IMG/VR virus record: IMGVR_UViG_3300045996_002876 | Span: 1 to 64,000 of that record | Length of the DNA: 64,000 nucleotides | Source: a virus | Direction: 5' to 3' (one strand) | Part shown: positions 47,112 through 55,458 of the stretch, in pieces | Layout: every line of letters starts with the position of its first letter | Numbering within the stretch: the stretch's first letter is position 1 | Translations under genes and position numbers: made by a program | Notes under the pieces: model-generated | Told to the model about the DNA's origin: nothing | Databases searched by the model: none | What the model saw: the letters and a program-made list of their open reading frames with translations, nothing else

Positions 47112-48093
47112 GCAGTCCCCTTCCCAGTCCGCCCCGGGCGCCATTCAGAACCCGCCCGAAACTGTCCAGACCCCCGCCCCGCTGGCCGTCGCCGTCGCCG
47201 CCGCCCCGCCCCCGGTCGTCCTCCCGGACCGCCCGTTCAACGAGGCCACCGCCTCCCTGGTCGAGCTCAAGGAGGTGGCCCGGCTGATGGCCGCGTCCAG
47301 CCAGTTCAAGGACGTCCAGGCCAACAACCCGGCCACCGCCTTCGCCAAGATGATGGTCGGGCGGGACCTGGGGATCCCCATGACGCGGGCCCTGGTGGAC
47401 GTCCTGATCATCCAGGGGAAGCCGACCCTGTCGGCCAACCTGATGGCCGCCATGATCAAGAAGTCCGGCCGGTACAAGTACAAGAAGCTGGCCCACACCG
47501 ACCAGGAGTGCCGGATCCAGGTCTGGGAGAAGGTGGACGGGGTGTGGGAAGACCTGGGGGTGTCCGAGTTCACCCTCAAGGACGCCGAGAAGGCCGGCCT
47601 GCTGAAGAACCCGACCTGGAAGAACTTCCCGAAGAACATGCTGTTCAGCCGGGTGATCTCCAACATCGCCAAGCAGGAGTGCGGGGACGTGTTCCTGGGG
47701 AGCGTGTACACCCCGGACGAGCTCGACGCCTCGATCGAGGTGGACGAGGGCGGCGACCCGGTCCTGCCGAAGGCCCAGGTGACCCGCGTCCGGAACAACG
47801 CGGCCCAGGAGGCCCCCGCCTACGTCCCGGAGTGCCCATCCCCCAAGTTCACCACGCGGGAGAAGGACATGGAGGTCACGGACGCCGAGATCATCGAGGC
47901 CCCGGCCGGGGAGGAGACCGTCCACACGGTGGCCGCCGAGGTCGAGGCCCTGGCCGCCCAGACGGCCTGGGACCTCAAGGGGTTCCTCAAGCAGCACCGC
48001 CTGACCCGGCTGACCAGCCTCGACCTGACCAGCCTGAAGAACACCCGGAACAACCTCCGCCAGCGGAAACTGGCCGGGGCCGCCGGGTCCTGA
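47104..48093 (+). CDS. RecT-like single-strand annealing protein
   Basis: The 329-residue protein follows the RecT pattern over residues about 50-215: AFAKMMVGRDLGIPMTRAL, IIQGKPTLSANLMAAMIKKS, FTLKDAEKAGLLKNPTWKNF and NMLFSRVISNIAKQECGDVF. It anneals complementary single strands at breaks. The N-terminal 40 residues are Pro/Gln-rich; the C-terminal 110 have an acidic patch and a basic helical end. It lies directly before an SSB-like gene and opposite the YqaJ exonuclease. Confidence 0.8.
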   Translation: MSEQSPSQSAPGAIQNPPETVQTPAPLAVAVAAAPPPVVLPDRPFNEATASLVELKEVARLMAASSQFKDVQANNPATAFAKMMVGRDLGIPMTRALVDVLIIQGKPTLSANLMAAMIKKSGRYKYKKLAHTDQECRIQVWEKVDGVWEDLGVSEFTLKDAEKAGLLKNPTWKNFPKNMLFSRVISNIAKQECGDVFLGSVYTPDELDASIEVDEGGDPVLPKAQVTRVRNNAAQEAPAYVPECPSPKFTTREKDMEVTDAEIIEAPAGEETVHTVAAEVEALAAQTAWDLKGFLKQHRLTRLTSLDLTSLKNTRNNLRQRKLAGAAGS

Positions 48094-48154
48094 CCAAAGT
48101 GTGACCCTTTTTTGTCGCCCCCTTACCATCGCCCCGACCGAGAGAGAAGCCTTC

Positions 48155-48688
48155 ATGTTCGAGCCTGTTGACCGCCAGCCCTACCGGGCCGAGATCACCG
48201 ACCAGGGGACGACGGAGTCCAAGGACGGGACCCCGATCGTCAAGATCTACTGTCGGGTCCTGGGCAAGCCGGGGGCGAGTGACCCGGACGCCCTGGTCGA
48301 CCCCCTCCCCCACGGCCAGCGGCCGGAGGTCGAGGTGGTGACCTTCCTGAACGAGAACGACGCCAACTGCGGGTTCCGGGTCCGGGACCTGGTCGAGAAC
48401 CTGGGGTGGGACCCGGCGACCGGGCTGGAGGCCCTGGACCCGCGGACCGAGGGGTACCTGAACGTCGTCGGCCGGATGGTCACCATCGCCCCGGCCGTGA
48501 AGGGTGAGAAGACCTACTGGAACTTCTGCCGGACCGAGCGGAAGCTCAAGCGGTTCGTCGGGGACAAGCCGCTCGAGAACCTGAAGGCCAAGAAGGCCGG
48601 GATCCTCCAGCGGTACCTGGACCTCCAGAAGAAGAAGGACGACGCCCCGGCGATGGCCGGGGCCGGCGAGTCGGCCATCCCCTTCTGA
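48155..48688 (+). CDS. SSB-like protein with IPF tip
   Basis: The 177-residue product has a beta-rich core and ends in GESAIPF. Bacterial SSB proteins end in an acidic tail with IPF that recruits repair and replication enzymes, so this tip suggests a functional equivalent although the core is not a recognisable OB fold of the SSB family. The acidic residues normally before the tip are few. Placement between RecT and the primase supports the role. GAGAGAGAAG precedes the ATG. Confidence 0.55.
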   Translation: MFEPVDRQPYRAEITDQGTTESKDGTPIVKIYCRVLGKPGASDPDALVDPLPHGQRPEVEVVTFLNENDANCGFRVRDLVENLGWDPATGLEALDPRTEGYLNVVGRMVTIAPAVKGEKTYWNFCRTERKLKRFVGDKPLENLKAKKAGILQRYLDLQKKKDDAPAMAGAGESAIPF

Positions 48689-48715
48689 AAAACAGTTCGC
48701 CCATACCACTGAGTA

Positions 48716-48750
48716 GCCGACGGGGCGTGCCTCCAGCACGCCCCGTCGGC
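48716..48750. terminator. 15-bp stem-loop before the primase gene
   Basis: Exact arms 48716-48730 and 48736-48750 around CTCCA, followed by TTCT. It may terminate or reduce transcription after the RecT/SSB unit. Confidence 0.65.
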
Positions 48751-48769
48751 TTCTCCGGAGCCTTTCGGC

Positions 48770-51262
48770 ATGAGTCACGAGGTCCCGGCCCACGTCGCCG
48801 GGCTGTTGGCGCGACTGAGCAACGTCAGCGAGCAGGGGTCGGGGTGGGTGGCCCGGTGCCCGTGCCCGGGGCATTCGGGCGGGAACGGGGACCAGCACCC
48901 GTCCCTCCGGGTGGCCGTCGGGGAGACGGGCCGGGCCCTGGTCCGGTGTCGGACGGGGTGTGAGACCGACCAGGTCCTGGCCGCCGTCGGCCTGTCCTTC
49001 CAGGACCTCCTCCCGGCCGGGGGGGAGGCCGCCTACTTCCGGACCGCCCGCGAGGCCAAGGTCCTCCGCGAGGACGAGGCCGCGGCCCGCGACCGGGCCT
49101 ACCGGGCCATCCTGGACCGCCTCGAGCTCGAGCCCGACCACCTGGCCCACCTGTTCGGGCGGGGCCTGGACACCCGCCAGGTCGAGGCCGCCGGGTACAA
49201 GTCGATCCGGGCCGGGACCTTCCTGGCCGCCTGCAAGGCCGTCAACCCGAGTTTCGACCCGGCCGCTTACGACGGCCCGGTCCCCGGCCTGCGGCTGGCC
49301 GGCAAGGACACCCTGTGGTCGGGGCTCCTGGTCCCGGTCCGGGACCCCCTGGGGCGGGTGGTGGCCCTCAAGGTCCGCCGGTTCGCCGGCGAGCCCCGGT
49401 ACTGCTACGTGTCCGACCCGGAGGCCCCGAGCGGGGCCCCGTGCCACTGGCCCGAGGTCGGTCACCCGGACTGGCGGGAGAACACCGTCCGGGTGACCGA
49501 GGGGGAGCTCAAGGCCGACGTGGCCACCCTCAAGTCGGGGACGCTCACCCTGAGCGTCCCCGGCGTCGGGAACTGGAAGCCCCTGATCGACCAGGTCACC
49601 CGGCGGTTCCGGGAGGGCCTGTTCGAGCTCACCTTCGTCGTCGCCTACGACTGGTGGGACGTCCGCGAGAAGGAGGGCGTGCGGGCCCAGGCCAGGGCGT
49701 TGTTAAACGCCCTGGCCGGCCTGGGGGCCCAGGTGGCCCTCGAGTACTGGCACCACCGGGAGTACAAGGGCGTCGACGACCTCCTGGCCGCCGGGCACAC
49801 CCCGGACCGGGTGGACGGGCTGGAGAACTGCCTGGCCCTCCTGAACGCCCTGGACCCCAGGCCCCTGGGGGTGGCGTGCGTCAAGGTGGTCGAGGAGGAC
49901 GACCTGCCCGACCCCGAGGACCCGTGCGAGTTCCCGGTCAACGTGTTCCCCCCGCGGGTCCGGGCCTTCGTGGAGAACGTCTCGGAGGCCACGGACGCCC
50001 CGGTGGACTTCCCGGGGTTGGCCACAATTGTTGTTGGGGCGACGGCCCTGGGGGCGGCCCGGCGGATTAACATCAAGCCGGGGTGGTACGAGAGCCCGAT
50101 CTTTTATTCCGCCGTCATCGCCCCGCCGGGGGCCAGTAAGTCGCCGGCGATCAACCGCGTCCAGCGGCCGATGGTGGCCCGGCAGGCCGAGCTCCTGGCC
50201 CAGCACGACCAGGAGGTGGCGGCCTGGCGGGCGAACGACGGGGAGAAAAAGAAAACCCCGCGGCCCGTGGCCCGCGAACTGTTTACGTCCGACCCCACGG
50301 TCGCCGCCCTGACCGCCCTCCTGGCGGCCAACCCCAAGGGCGTCCTCCTCTCGATGGACGAGATCCTCGGGTGGGTCCGGAGCTTCAACCAGTTCAACCA
50401 GGGGGGCAACGACCAGCAGTTCTACCTGACCCTCTGGAACGGCCAGTCCCTGAAGGTCAACCGGAAGACCGGGGACAACCCGATCACGTTCGTCAAGTAC
50501 CCGTACGCGTCGGTCCTCGGGGGCATCCAGCCCACCCGCCTGAACGAGCTCGCCGAGGGCGGGAGGAACGAGGACGGCTTCCTCAGCCGCTTCCTCCTGA
50601 GCTACCCGGAGGTCGGCCCCCTGGCCTACTGGGAGGAGTCCGACTTCGACGGCCACCAGGAGGAGGAGGTCCTGGCCTCCGGGTGGGCCCAGGTGTACGA
50701 CCGGCTCGTCGGCGTGCCCCTGTCCGGGGGAAACCCGGGGGTCGTCTACCTGGCCCCGGAGACCAGGGCCCAGACGGTCCGGTGGTACAACGAGCGGATC
50801 GTCGACCGCATGCGGGACCCGGCGTTCCCGTCCTATCTGACCGGCTTCTTCCTCAAACTCCGCGCGTACTACTTCCGGTTCGCGCTCACCCTCGAGTACC
50901 TGTGGTGGGCCGAGCAGGGCCAGGGGGACCCGCCCATCACGGTCTCCCGGCGGAGCCTGACCCTGGCCGCCGCCCTGTGCGATTACTTCGTCTGCCACGC
51001 CTACCGGGTGGCCGGGTACTCGAACCCGTCCGAGGAGTTCGCCCAGGTCGAGGAGCTCGTGCGGTGGTGCTGGGGGGGTCGGAAGAATGGCCGCGTATCG
51101 GCCCGCGCCATCTGCACGTCAAATAACCCTCGCCTTCCGACCCGGATGACCGAGGCCCGGGAACTCATGATCATCGCCCAGCAGTACGGGAAGGGCACCC
51201 ACCACAGTGAGTTGGACGGGACCAAGGACGTCTTCGTGGCCTCCAAGCCGGAGGGGAAATGA
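48770..51262 (+). CDS. Primase-helicase (CHC2-like zinc site, TOPRIM-like, DUF3987-type helicase)
   Basis: The 830-residue protein has a CHC2-like zinc site (Cys30, Cys32, His35, Cys60, Cys64), a TOPRIM-like part (VTEGELKADVATLKSG and VVAYDWWDV, about residues 240-340) and a DUF3987-type ATPase with APPGASKS (Lys457) and LLSMDEILGW. This fusion primes and unwinds DNA at the fork. It is the central replication gene with the polymerase downstream. Confidence 0.85.
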   Translation: MSHEVPAHVAGLLARLSNVSEQGSGWVARCPCPGHSGGNGDQHPSLRVAVGETGRALVRCRTGCETDQVLAAVGLSFQDLLPAGGEAAYFRTAREAKVLREDEAAARDRAYRAILDRLELEPDHLAHLFGRGLDTRQVEAAGYKSIRAGTFLAACKAVNPSFDPAAYDGPVPGLRLAGKDTLWSGLLVPVRDPLGRVVALKVRRFAGEPRYCYVSDPEAPSGAPCHWPEVGHPDWRENTVRVTEGELKADVATLKSGTLTLSVPGVGNWKPLIDQVTRRFREGLFELTFVVAYDWWDVREKEGVRAQARALLNALAGLGAQVALEYWHHREYKGVDDLLAAGHTPDRVDGLENCLALLNALDPRPLGVACVKVVEEDDLPDPEDPCEFPVNVFPPRVRAFVENVSEATDAPVDFPGLATIVVGATALGAARRINIKPGWYESPIFYSAVIAPPGASKSPAINRVQRPMVARQAELLAQHDQEVAAWRANDGEKKKTPRPVARELFTSDPTVAALTALLAANPKGVLLSMDEILGWVRSFNQFNQGGNDQQFYLTLWNGQSLKVNRKTGDNPITFVKYPYASVLGGIQPTRLNELAEGGRNEDGFLSRFLLSYPEVGPLAYWEESDFDGHQEEEVLASGWAQVYDRLVGVPLSGGNPGVVYLAPETRAQTVRWYNERIVDRMRDPAFPSYLTGFFLKLRAYYFRFALTLEYLWWAEQGQGDPPITVSRRSLTLAAALCDYFVCHAYRVAGYSNPSEEFAQVEELVRWCWGGRKNGRVSARAICTSNNPRLPTRMTEARELMIIAQQYGKGTHHSELDGTKDVFVASKPEGK

Positions 51263-51585
51263 GAGCCCTGCCCCGGCTGGTGACCCGGCTGTGCATGATC
51301 CACGACGCCTGGGTGGTCGGGTCGGCCGCCCAGCCCGGGGCCGGCGAGGTCCGGGACTACGACGTCCTGGTCCCCTGGCCCCGGTGGAACGAGGCCGCCC
51401 TCCTGGTCCCCCGGGACGCCCGCCCGAACGCCTTCGGCGGGTGGAAGTGCAAGGACGTGGACGACACGCTGGGGCGGGTGTTCGAGGTCGACGTGTGGCC
51501 GGACGACCTCGGGCGGTTCATGACCTGCGCCCTGGCCGCCCACGCGTGGCACCCGCGGTCGGGTAGCCGGCTCGCGAAAGTGTAA
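51259..51585 (+). CDS. Minimal nucleotidyltransferase-like protein
   Basis: The 108-residue product has AWVVGSAA and RDYDVLVPW, matching the GS...DxD signature of the nucleotidyltransferase fold, and FEVDVW as a possible third acidic strand. ATGA overlap with the primase gene. Function of such short phage members is unknown; they may be inactive or antitoxin-like. Confidence 0.55.
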   Translation: MRALPRLVTRLCMIHDAWVVGSAAQPGAGEVRDYDVLVPWPRWNEAALLVPRDARPNAFGGWKCKDVDDTLGRVFEVDVWPDDLGRFMTCALAAHAWHPRSGSRLAKV

Positions 51586-51588
51586 CAC

Positions 51589-51741
51589 GTGTTCCTGGAC
51601 GACGAAGTTTGGCGGCTGTTCGCGTCCGACGCCGGGCCGGGGGTCCTCTGGTCGGCCGCCCCGGCCCTGCTCGTGTTCGTCGTCCCCGTCCTGGCCCTGC
51701 TGTGTGCGGTCGTCTGGGAGTGGCTTACCGGAGGCCCGTGA
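51589..51741 (+). CDS. 50-residue single-pass membrane protein
   Basis: GTG start, product MFLDDEVWRLFASDAGPGVL followed by a hydrophobic segment (about residues 24-43). Its stop overlaps the next ATG (TGATG). Short, but position and coupling support it. Confidence 0.5.
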   Translation: MFLDDEVWRLFASDAGPGVLWSAAPALLVFVVPVLALLCAVVWEWLTGGP

Positions 51742-51944
51742 TGGACGAGGTCGACTACCCGTGGGACCGGCCGGAGGCCCTCCTGAAGCGCCTTCTCGGC
51801 CTACTGGACGCGTCCCGGACTGGGCGAGTCGGGTCCGAGGCGGGGCCGAACGGGGTCCACAAAGGCCTCCTCGAGTTGGAGCGGCGGGGACTGGTCCGGA
51901 GGGTCGGGAAGGGGAAGGGGGTTGTCTGGTGGGAAAAGGTCTGA
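51741..51944 (+). CDS. Small winged-helix DNA-binding protein
   Basis: The 67-residue protein has helices and a wing typical of a MarR/ArsR-like minimal winged helix (LLKRLLGLLDASRTGRVG, GVHKGLLELERRGLVRRVGK, then GVVWWE). ATG overlaps the previous stop. Possibly a local regulator. Confidence 0.55.
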   Translation: MDEVDYPWDRPEALLKRLLGLLDASRTGRVGSEAGPNGVHKGLLELERRGLVRRVGKGKGVVWWEKV

Positions 51945-52345
51945 GCCCGAGCCTGTTCTCGTTGGGGGAGGTCGCCCTGGCCTCGGGCGGGACGGCCGAC
52001 TGGAAGATCGACTGTGACCACCTGACGGACGGGGACTGGGCCGCCCTGGCCCTCCTGGCGTCCCGGTGGGTCCCGCCGTTCTTTGAGGTCCACGGGGTCC
52101 CGCGGGGCGGCCTCCGGTTCGCCGAGGCCCTCCAGAAATACGTCACCCCGGGGGCGTACCGACGGCTGGTCGCCGAGGACGTGGTCACGACCGGGCGGTC
52201 GGCCCTGGAGTTCGCCAAGACCGTCTCCCCGCCCGAAGACCTTTGGCCGTTCGGGTACCGGACCGTCGGCGTGTGCGTGTTCGCCCGCGGGGCGTGCCCC
52301 GACTGGATCCGCCCCCTGTTCCGCTTCGAAGGAGGGCGCCCGTGA
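51929..52345 (+). CDS. Phosphoribosyltransferase-like protein
   Basis: The 138-residue product has the PRPP-binding loop AEDVVTTGRSA (residues 82-92) and upstream FFEVHGVPRGGLRFAEAL, the layout of orotate phosphoribosyltransferase-like enzymes that join PRPP and a base. It is shorter than cellular OPRT. GTG start inside the previous gene (16-base overlap). In a phage it may supply nucleotides or act in NAD or base metabolism. Confidence 0.75.
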   Translation: MGKGLSPSLFSLGEVALASGGTADWKIDCDHLTDGDWAALALLASRWVPPFFEVHGVPRGGLRFAEALQKYVTPGAYRRLVAEDVVTTGRSALEFAKTVSPPEDLWPFGYRTVGVCVFARGACPDWIRPLFRFEGGRP

Positions 52346-52527
52346 AAGTACCCCCGGATGTGAAGGAGGCCGCCGCGAAGGTCCTGGCCGCCCGGGACAC
52401 GGACGACGACCTCCGGGCCCTGGGCGGGCCGCTCTTGTGGAGCACGGCGGAGGCGTTTTACGCCCTGCTCGACGCGGGGGAGGTCCTGGCGACCTGGGTC
52501 AAGGCCCGAGCGGAGGCAGACGCGTGA
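52342..52527 (+). CDS. 61-residue acidic helical protein
   Basis: GTG start with GGAGGG upstream; coupled by GTGA overlap to the phosphoribosyltransferase-like gene and to the next gene. All-helical pattern (VKEAAAKVLAARDTDDDLRA). Function unknown. Confidence 0.55.
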   Translation: MKVPPDVKEAAAKVLAARDTDDDLRALGGPLLWSTAEAFYALLDAGEVLATWVKARAEADA

Positions 52528-53102
52528 CTTGTATCGTCGGGTTCGTGGAGCCGTCCGGCCGGGTGGTGGTCGGCGGGGACTCGGCCGGGGTGGCCGGCCT
52601 GGACATCCGGGTCCGGGCGGACGAGAAGGTGTTCCGCCGGGGCCCGTTCCTCCTGGGGTTCACCACCTCCTTCCGGATGGGCCAGCTCCTCCGGTACTCC
52701 CTCCAGGTCCCGGACCAGGGGGAGGAGTCCGACTACGAGTACCTGGTCACCCGGTTCGTGGACGCCGTCCGGAAGTGCCTGAAGGACGGCGGGTACGCCA
52801 CCAAGACCAGCGACCAGGAGGCCGGCGGGACGTTCCTGCTCGGGTACCGGGGGCGGCTGTACACGGTCGATTCGGACTACCAGGTGGCCGCCCACCACGA
52901 CCCGTACACGGCCGTCGGGTGTGGGGCCGACTTCGCCCTCGGGGCCCTGGCCGTCCTCCGGCCGAAGAAAGAGTTCGCCACGGACCTCGGCCCCGTCTTC
53001 GACATCCCCGGGGAGGTCCCGGTCAAAAAGGCCCTGGAGGTGGCCGAGAAGTTCTCGGCCGGCGTCCGGGGGCCCTTCACGATCCTCGCGATGAACTCTT
53101 GA
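52524..53102 (+). CDS. HslV/proteasome-beta-like Ntn hydrolase
   Basis: After loss of the initiator Met the 192-residue protein would begin TCIVGFV with Thr1 as nucleophile, followed by GRVVVGGDS (Asp18) and ADEKVFRR (Lys34). This matches HslV and proteasome beta subunits (T1, D17, K33). The rest has the alpha-beta pattern of the fold, including CGADFALGALAVL. HslV works in a ring with an unfoldase; none is seen here, so it may use a host ATPase or act alone. GTG start, GTGA overlap with the previous gene. Confidence 0.78.
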   Translation: MTCIVGFVEPSGRVVVGGDSAGVAGLDIRVRADEKVFRRGPFLLGFTTSFRMGQLLRYSLQVPDQGEESDYEYLVTRFVDAVRKCLKDGGYATKTSDQEAGGTFLLGYRGRLYTVDSDYQVAAHHDPYTAVGCGADFALGALAVLRPKKEFATDLGPVFDIPGEVPVKKALEVAEKFSAGVRGPFTILAMNS

Positions 53103-53128
53103 CTATCAAGAAAAATCCTGAACAATAG
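53099..53128 (+). promoter_or_regulatory. Promoter-like element before the DNA polymerase gene
   Basis: TTGACT (53099-53104) with ACAATA/CAATAG (53122-53128), a weak -10. TCAAG-N7-CTGAA (53106-53122) lies between the boxes. It overlaps the stop of the preceding gene. The start point would fall at the ATG at 53134, giving a leaderless mRNA. Confidence 0.55.
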
Positions 53129-53133
53129 GCGTC

Positions 53134-55458
53134 ATGCCCCTCGCTGCCCCCCAGGCCCCCACGATCGGCTACGAGCTCGGGTACACGGGCGAGCCCTTCC
53201 ACGGGACGCACGAAAACCCCCTGGCGTTCGACACGGAAACCGACCTCCACGGGAAGTTCCACCCCGGCGAGGTCAACAACCTGGCCCTCGTCCAGGCCTC
53301 GGACGGGGAGCGGACGGCCCTGGTCCACCCGAAGGACCTGGCCCGGTTCCTGGCCGCCCACCGGGACGTCCCGTTCGTCGGCCACAACATCGCCTTCGAC
53401 TACTGGGTGGTGGACAAGGCCCTGGCCGGCGACGAGCCGGCCCGGGCCGCCTGGCGGGACAAGGCCCGGGCCGGGCTCCTGCACGACACCATGCTCCTGG
53501 ACGCCCTGGTCCGGCTGGCCGAGGGGAAGGGGGAGACGGGGGACGAGAAGGAGAAGCTCCCGATGAGGAACCTGGGGGAGGTGGCCCGGGACTACGGGGG
53601 CGTGCGGGTCTCGAAGGAGGACCCGTACCGCATGAAGTACTCGGAGATCATTGGGAAGCGGTTCTCCGAGGTGACGGACAAGGGGTTTTGGGAGTACGCG
53701 GCCCGCGACGCCTACGCCACCGCCCGGGCCTGGCCGCCCCTGTACCGGAAGGCCCTGGGGATCGCCCGCCGGTACGCGGCCGGGGGCGGCGGGGGCGGCG
53801 GGGACGGCGGGGCCCGGCTCCGACGGTGGCTGGCGTACGGGGTCCTGACCGAGCGGGTCCAGGTCCAGGGGGCCATCGCCCTGGACGCCATCGGCCGGGC
53901 CGGCATGCCCTTCTGCCCGGACGCCGTGGCCGCCGACGCGGCCCGGTGGCGGCCGGTCGTGGCCGAGTGCGTGGCGGCCATCGACAAGCTCCGCCCGGCC
54001 CACTTCAAGCGGAAGGGCAAGGGGTTCGAGCTGGCCGACAAGAGCGGGTGCCCGAAGACCAACCAGCACGACCTGGTGGACGCCCTGGCCGAGGCCGGGG
54101 ACAAGGTCAAGGCCCACCTGCCCGACTTCACCGCCCCCCAGTCGACCGGGAAGAAGGCCCGCGAGACCGGGGACGCGATCAGCCGGTCGACCGAGGACTG
54201 GGTCCCGTACGCCCCGTACGACCCGTTCCTGGGGCTCTGGGTCCGGCTGGCCGACGCGACCAAGCGGCTGGCCTTCTACGCCGCCTTCCGCCCGCCCGTG
54301 CGGGACCTGTTCTCGGCCCTCGAGCCGGCCGCCGCCCCGCGGGTCCGGAGCCGGTACAACCCGCTCATGCGGACCGGCCGGATCTCGGCCCAGGACCCGA
54401 ACGTCACCCAGTTCCCCCGCGACCCGGGCTTCCGGGGGGTGTTCGCGGCCCCCCCGGGCCGGAAGCTGATCACCGCCGACTACGCCTTCGTCGAGCTCCG
54501 GACCCTGGCCGCCACCTGCTTCGAGCGGTTCGGGTACTCGGTCCTGGCCGACGTCATCAAGGCCGGGGTCGACCCGCACGCGTACACGGCGGCCATGGTC
54601 AACGGGATGAAGCTGGACGAGTTCCTGGCCCTCAAGAAGACCGATCCGGCCAAGTTCAAGTCCTTCCGGCAGTCTTCAAAAGCCCTGAACTTCGGCATCC
54701 CCGGCGGCCTGGGGGCCTTCCGCCTGGTCGAGTACGCGGCCGCCAACTACGGGGTGACCTTCACCCTGGCCGAGGCCGAGGCCTTCCGCCAGAAGCTGGT
54801 GACCGAGGTGTACCCCGAGCTCAACCCGACGGACGGGTACCTGGCCGACGACACGTACGGGGCGATCGCGGTCAACGCCGGGCTGTCCCGCGGGGAGGTC
54901 CTGGCCGCCCTCCCGGGGGACGCCCGGATGAGGGAGTGGCTCGGCCGGGTCCTCTTCCGGGTGGCCGCCGGGGCCACGACCAAGGCCGACGGGACGGACT
55001 ACAACCCGCGGTTCTTCAGCGACTGTTGGGACTTCCTCAAGTCGGTCGGCCGGCGGGCCCCCAAGGGCGGGCCCCTGTCCGAGGCGACCCGCGAGCGGCT
55101 CCTGGCCGGCAAGGGGGACATGCCGACGGCCCGCGAGCTGACCAGCCTGTTCGCCGTCACCCTGACCGGCCGGGTCCGGTCGCGGGTCCGGTACACGGCC
55201 AGCAAGAACACCTGCTTCCAGGGGCTGGCCGCCGACGGGATCAAGCTGGCCGCCTTCCGGCTGGTCCTCGAGGGGTACAAAGTGTGCGGCCTGATCCACG
55301 ACGAGCTGGTCGTGGAGGTCGAGGACCGGGGGGAGGCGGCGAACGAGGCCGCCTCGGCCCACGTCCAGGCCGTGATGAACACAAGTATGGAAGAGGTCCT
55401 CGGCGGGGCCGTGCCCAGCGGGACCGAGGCCCACGTGGGGGACGCATGGGAAAAGTAG
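53134..55458 (+). CDS. Family A DNA polymerase with 3'-5' exonuclease domain
   Basis: The 774-residue protein has the DEDD exonuclease motifs (Asp33/Glu35 in FDTET; Asn85 and Asp89 in GHNIAFD; Tyr188/Asp192 in YAARD) and the polymerase motifs A (DYAFVELR at 449-456), B (RQSSKALNFG at 512-521) and C (HDE at 722-724). There is no 5'-3' nuclease domain, as usual for phage replicative PolA. It replicates the phage genome with the primase-helicase encoded upstream. Confidence 0.93.
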   Translation: MPLAAPQAPTIGYELGYTGEPFHGTHENPLAFDTETDLHGKFHPGEVNNLALVQASDGERTALVHPKDLARFLAAHRDVPFVGHNIAFDYWVVDKALAGDEPARAAWRDKARAGLLHDTMLLDALVRLAEGKGETGDEKEKLPMRNLGEVARDYGGVRVSKEDPYRMKYSEIIGKRFSEVTDKGFWEYAARDAYATARAWPPLYRKALGIARRYAAGGGGGGGDGGARLRRWLAYGVLTERVQVQGAIALDAIGRAGMPFCPDAVAADAARWRPVVAECVAAIDKLRPAHFKRKGKGFELADKSGCPKTNQHDLVDALAEAGDKVKAHLPDFTAPQSTGKKARETGDAISRSTEDWVPYAPYDPFLGLWVRLADATKRLAFYAAFRPPVRDLFSALEPAAAPRVRSRYNPLMRTGRISAQDPNVTQFPRDPGFRGVFAAPPGRKLITADYAFVELRTLAATCFERFGYSVLADVIKAGVDPHAYTAAMVNGMKLDEFLALKKTDPAKFKSFRQSSKALNFGIPGGLGAFRLVEYAAANYGVTFTLAEAEAFRQKLVTEVYPELNPTDGYLADDTYGAIAVNAGLSRGEVLAALPGDARMREWLGRVLFRVAAGATTKADGTDYNPRFFSDCWDFLKSVGRRAPKGGPLSEATRERLLAGKGDMPTARELTSLFAVTLTGRVRSRVRYTASKNTCFQGLAADGIKLAAFRLVLEGYKVCGLIHDELVVEVEDRGEAANEAASAHVQAVMNTSMEEVLGGAVPSGTEAHVGDAWEK

